Position numbers and translations under genes: made by a program
Source of the DNA: Syntrophaceae bacterium UBA1163
GTDB taxonomy: Bacteria > Desulfobacterota > BSN033 > UBA1163
Direction: 5' to 3'
DNA length: 7,474 bases
Assembly: GCA_002311635.1 (NCBI GenBank)
Contig: DBZJ01000234.1
Coordinates: 844 to 8,317, forward strand
The notes under the pieces: generated by a model
The model's input: the letters and a program-made list of their open reading frames with translations, nothing else
Told to the model about the DNA's origin: nothing
The model's database searches: none
Shown: positions 5,440-7,474 of the stretch, in pieces
How the letters are laid out: each line of letters starts with the position of its first letter
Position numbering within the stretch: the first letter of the stretch is position 1

Positions 5440-6465
5440 ATGGACTGTGAAAAAGTGCGGGATCGATTTTCCCCGCTGTGGGAGAAGGAATTATCGCCCT
5501 TTGACGAGAAAATCATCAAAGAACATCTCTCTTCGTGTCCGGAGTGCCAGAAGGAATTTAAGCAATTCGAGAAAACGATGCAATGGCTTCACTCTGTGGG
5601 AGATGTGGAGGTGCCGGATGGATTTCTCCCCGGACTTTATAAGAAAATGGAAGAGCGGAAAGAAATCATCTCAGCCGAGAAGTCCGGGAAGAGATGGTTA
5701 AGCCTCCCGCTCCCGTTGAAACTTCCGGTTCAAGCAGCGGCCATGGTGGCCGTCATTTTCTTGGTGCTCTATCTCACCAAGATGATGCCGATGAGAGGGT
5801 ATCATCCCAAAGAGATCGGGCAACCCTCTTCACCTCTTTCTTTAGAGAAGAAGCCTGAGGAGGTATCAGCCCCCACTGGGGTGAAGAGGGAGCGAGGGAA
5901 CTTGAAAATAGCTGCTCGAACAGCCCGCCCAAAGGATGTCGAGCAGGCCGAAACGGCTGCTCCGAGAAAGGAAGAGGCGCCTTCTTCAAGCAGGGAGGTC
6001 ACAAAATACCAGGCTTTTGATCTAAAGGAGGCAGGCCGGGGGAAAGCTCCATCCTCAGAAGAACCGGAGAAAATTGAGAAAGGACCGTATGCCCAGGAGA
6101 AGTTAGCCTTGGCTTCGAAACCCACTCAAGAAATCGTCCTGAAAATCTCCGATCGGGAAAAGGCGATCTCCGAGATTTATAAACTGGCCAGACAATTTGG
6201 AGGAGAGATTATCGCGACAGAGGGGGATAAATGCCTTGCTTCTCTTCCTTCAGGTTCATTCCCGCAGTTTGAGAAAGAGCTGGCCAGGCTGAGTTCTTCC
6301 ACCGAAGCAGATAGGACGATCATGAGAAAACCTGCCACAGGAAGTGCGAGATCTCGTCAAGAAGTGAAGAAAGAAGTCGTTGAAGGAAAAGCGAAGGAAC
6401 CCGCAACGCTTGCAACCCATGAAGAGAGTCGAATAATCGTTCGCATCCTTCTCGTTCAAGATTAG
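5440..6465 (+). CDS. Zinc-finger (zf-HC2/ZAS) membrane anti-sigma factor with long extracytoplasmic region
   Basis: A 341-residue protein predicted to hold the adjacent sigma factor inactive at the inner membrane. The N-terminal anti-sigma domain (1-75) carries C3 and the H29-x3-C33-x2-C36 motif of zinc-binding anti-sigma factors. One membrane helix follows (about 96-113, VQAAAMVAVIFLVLYLTKMM region). Beyond it come a long, charged, Pro/Ala/Lys-rich linker (about 120-225) and a small folded-looking domain (about 228-290) with the alternation EIVLKISD...AISEIYKLARQFGG...CLASLP, which recalls the beta-alpha-beta DUF4349-type module. The C terminus is a short hydrophobic strand (RIIVRILLVQD). 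The periplasmic part is the likely sensor, and its ligand is unknown. The single periplasmic Cys is C265. The ATG at 5440 has AGGAG 11 bases upstream. It is cotranscribed with the sigma gene. No clear intrinsic terminator follows. Confidence 0.88.
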   Translation: MDCEKVRDRFSPLWEKELSPFDEKIIKEHLSSCPECQKEFKQFEKTMQWLHSVGDVEVPDGFLPGLYKKMEERKEIISAEKSGKRWLSLPLPLKLPVQAAAMVAVIFLVLYLTKMMPMRGYHPKEIGQPSSPLSLEKKPEEVSAPTGVKRERGNLKIAARTARPKDVEQAETAAPRKEEAPSSSREVTKYQAFDLKEAGRGKAPSSEEPEKIEKGPYAQEKLALASKPTQEIVLKISDREKAISEIYKLARQFGGEIIATEGDKCLASLPSGSFPQFEKELARLSSSTEADRTIMRKPATGSARSRQEVKKEVVEGKAKEPATLATHEESRIIVRILLVQD

Positions 6466-6514
6466 TCCTCTCGAGCGGTTCCGTGCCCATGCGGAAAGCG
6501 GGGATGGATTGAGT

Positions 6515-6543
6515 TTGACTTCCGGCCTTAAGTTTTGTATAAA
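6515..6543 (+). promoter_or_regulatory. Sigma-70-type promoter for the LysM/NlpC gene
   Basis: TTGACT (6515-6520), exactly 17 bases, TATAAA (6538-6543). The start point would be near 6550, giving a leader of about 195 bases before the ATG at 6745. It lies 50 bases after the anti-sigma stop and suggests the hydrolase is a separate transcription unit. Confidence 0.7.
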
Positions 6544-6551
6544 TGGAACCT

Positions 6552-6713
6552 GTCATTTATCCAATTGCCCCCGTTAGAAAGCCCTGTTTCCACAGGGGGA
6601 TGAGCGGCATTCGGAATTAGATACCTTTCCGAAATGACGGAGTTTAAAATCACACGTCATTTCTAATATGGTTTTATCCTTCTCGACAATTCCCCGGCGT
6701 TTCAAAAGGGGAA
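6552..6713 (+). other. Structured 5' leader of the LysM/NlpC gene
   Basis: The leader holds several inverted repeats: CCCTGT-TTCC-ACAGGG (6582-6597), TTCGGAA/TTCCGAA (6610-6616 and 6627-6633), GAAATGACG/CGTCATTTC (6631-6639 and 6655-6663) and TTCCCC/GGGGAA (6690-6695 and 6708-6713). The second and third share bases 6631-6633. In addition AAATGAC (6632-6638) can pair with an upstream GTCATTT (6552-6558). It does not match any riboswitch class I can recognise, including the c-di-AMP ydaO type often found before cell-wall hydrolase genes. Confidence 0.4.
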
Positions 6714-6744
6714 GATTGCCCTTTGTAAAGAGAGGAGAGATCTT

Positions 6745-7474
6745 ATGATCAGGCTATTGAAAATTCTTGGGATGGAATTGATCTTCTTGTTGCTCCTGTT
6801 CGGCTTTTACCAGAAGGGATGGACAGAGGAGAGATATACGGTCAAACCGGGGGATACGCTTTATGGGATTTCAAAATCATTGGGTGTTAGCGTCGAGGCG
6901 TTGAAAAAAGCGAATGCCTTGGAGGAAGAATCGGTCAAGCCGAGACAGGTTCTGACGATTCCATCCCGGGCAGGAAATAAAGCAGCAGACGTTGCGGGAA
7001 AACCTTCAAACCAGGCCAGCAAGAAACTTTCAGCTGCGACTGTCAAAAGCACTTTTGGAGAAACGGATTCTTATGTCGTGCGGAAAGGAGATACCCTTAA
7101 CAGTATTTCAAAGAAAGTGGGTCTCTCGACAAAGGAAATTATGACGAGGAACGGCCTCCACACTTCGGGCTTAAAGATTGGTCAAATCCTTCTTCTTCCA
7201 AGAGAGGCGAGTCAGCCGGATGATAATGAGACGGAAGAATTGAGGGATGGGGATGAACCATCAGAAAGCGAACCAGCCACCTCCGCCTCTCTTGGAAAAT
7301 GGAACAACCCAAAGGAGAGAGGCCTTCTGGTAAGGGTTGCGAAGGCATTCTTGGGGGTGCCGTACAAATTAGGTGGCTCCACATTAAAGGGAATCGATTG
7401 TTCTGCCCTGGTAAAAAAGATTTACGAGGTTTTTAATATCGAACTTCCGAGAACTGCCCGGGAGCAGTTTACGT
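6745..7474 (+). CDS. LysM-LysM-NlpC/P60 peptidoglycan hydrolase (3' truncated by window)
   Basis: The first 243 residues are visible, open to the right edge. An N-terminal hydrophobic segment (about 10-22) is a signal peptide or anchor without an obvious cleavage site. Two LysM domains bind the glycan strands: YTVKPGDTLYGISKSLGV to VLTIP (31-73) and YVVRKGDTLNSISKKVGL to ILLLP (110-152). A linker rich in Glu, Ser and Asp follows (153-185). The NlpC/P60 domain starts near 192 with V198-A-K-A-F-L-G-V-P-Y-K-L-G-G and reaches the catalytic cysteine in G217-I-D-C219-S-A-L-V. The catalytic His and third residue lie beyond the window. Such enzymes cleave peptide stems of peptidoglycan, usually the gamma-D-Glu to diamino acid bond, in the periplasm. 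The ATG at 6745 has AGGAG seven bases upstream. It has its own promoter. Confidence 0.94.
   Translation, partial: MIRLLKILGMELIFLLLLFGFYQKGWTEERYTVKPGDTLYGISKSLGVSVEALKKANALEEESVKPRQVLTIPSRAGNKAADVAGKPSNQASKKLSAATVKSTFGETDSYVVRKGDTLNSISKKVGLSTKEIMTRNGLHTSGLKIGQILLLPREASQPDDNETEELRDGDEPSESEPATSASLGKWNNPKERGLLVRVAKAFLGVPYKLGGSTLKGIDCSALVKKIYEVFNIELPRTAREQFT

Noticed and set aside
5447..5701. Overlapping frame inside the anti-sigma gene
   Set aside because: Arg/Ser-rich shadow translation of the zinc-finger domain with no own SD.
6466..6500. Possible terminator after the anti-sigma gene (TTCCG...CGGAA)
   Set aside because: Only a five-base stem with a loop of about eight and no T-tract.
6550..6744. 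Known riboswitch (c-di-AMP ydaO or c-di-GMP) before the LysM/NlpC gene
   Set aside because: The conserved core strings of these classes are absent on reading the leader.

Overview
The window looks like chromosomal DNA from a Gram-negative (diderm) bacterium. It carries a signal-peptide lipoprotein with an outer-membrane-type +2 residue, a class A penicillin-binding protein, an ECF sigma/anti-sigma pair, and scattered palindromic intergenic repeats of the GTCATTCC...GGAATGAC type. Gene content, Shine-Dalgarno (SD) use and the repeats suggest a deltaproteobacterial (Desulfobacterota-like) or similar environmental lineage. This placement is an impression, not a proof. There are no rRNA, tRNA, CRISPR, phage or transposase genes.

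Layout. Bases 1-273 hold the 3' end of a pyridoxamine-5'-phosphate-oxidase-like flavoprotein gene (+), cut by the window edge. Bases 274-606 have no gene but carry a 91-bp palindromic repeat inside a wider 10-bp inverted repeat. A hotdog-fold acyl-CoA thioesterase gene (-, 607-1029) follows. A second repeat copy and a GC-rich palindrome lie in 1030-1312. Next on the minus strand come a CoA-binding-domain protein (1313-1717), PBP1A (1755-4208) and a small coiled-coil lipoprotein (4281-4571). Transcription on that strand runs lipoprotein -> terminator -> PBP1A -> CoA-binding protein. A divergent promoter region (4572-4831) separates this block from a plus-strand ECF sigma factor (4832-5422) and its zinc-finger, membrane-anchored anti-sigma factor (5440-6465). 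After a 279-bp structured leader region comes a two-LysM NlpC/P60 peptidoglycan hydrolase (6745 to the right edge, truncated).

How the genes fit together. From 1755 to 7474 most genes concern the cell envelope: peptidoglycan synthesis (PBP1A), a lipoprotein that may span or organise the periplasm, an envelope-sensing sigma/anti-sigma switch, and a peptidoglycan hydrolase. The sequence shows a good match to an RpoE-type promoter (GGAACAA-N16-GTCTAT) just upstream of the sigma gene, so the sigma factor probably drives its own operon. No second copy of that motif was seen before the other envelope genes, which instead have housekeeping-type promoters or no clear promoter. Direct control of those neighbours by this sigma factor is therefore not supported from this window.

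The points most worth a second look are the self-controlled sigma promoter with a four-codon leader ORF overlapping the sigma start codon, the intrinsic terminator placed only 18 bases before an SD-less PBP1A start, the phase-shifted Asn-rich coiled coil of the lipoprotein, the two copies of a three-hairpin repeat at the 3' sides of minus-strand genes, and the alternative pairings in the leader of the LysM/NlpC gene.
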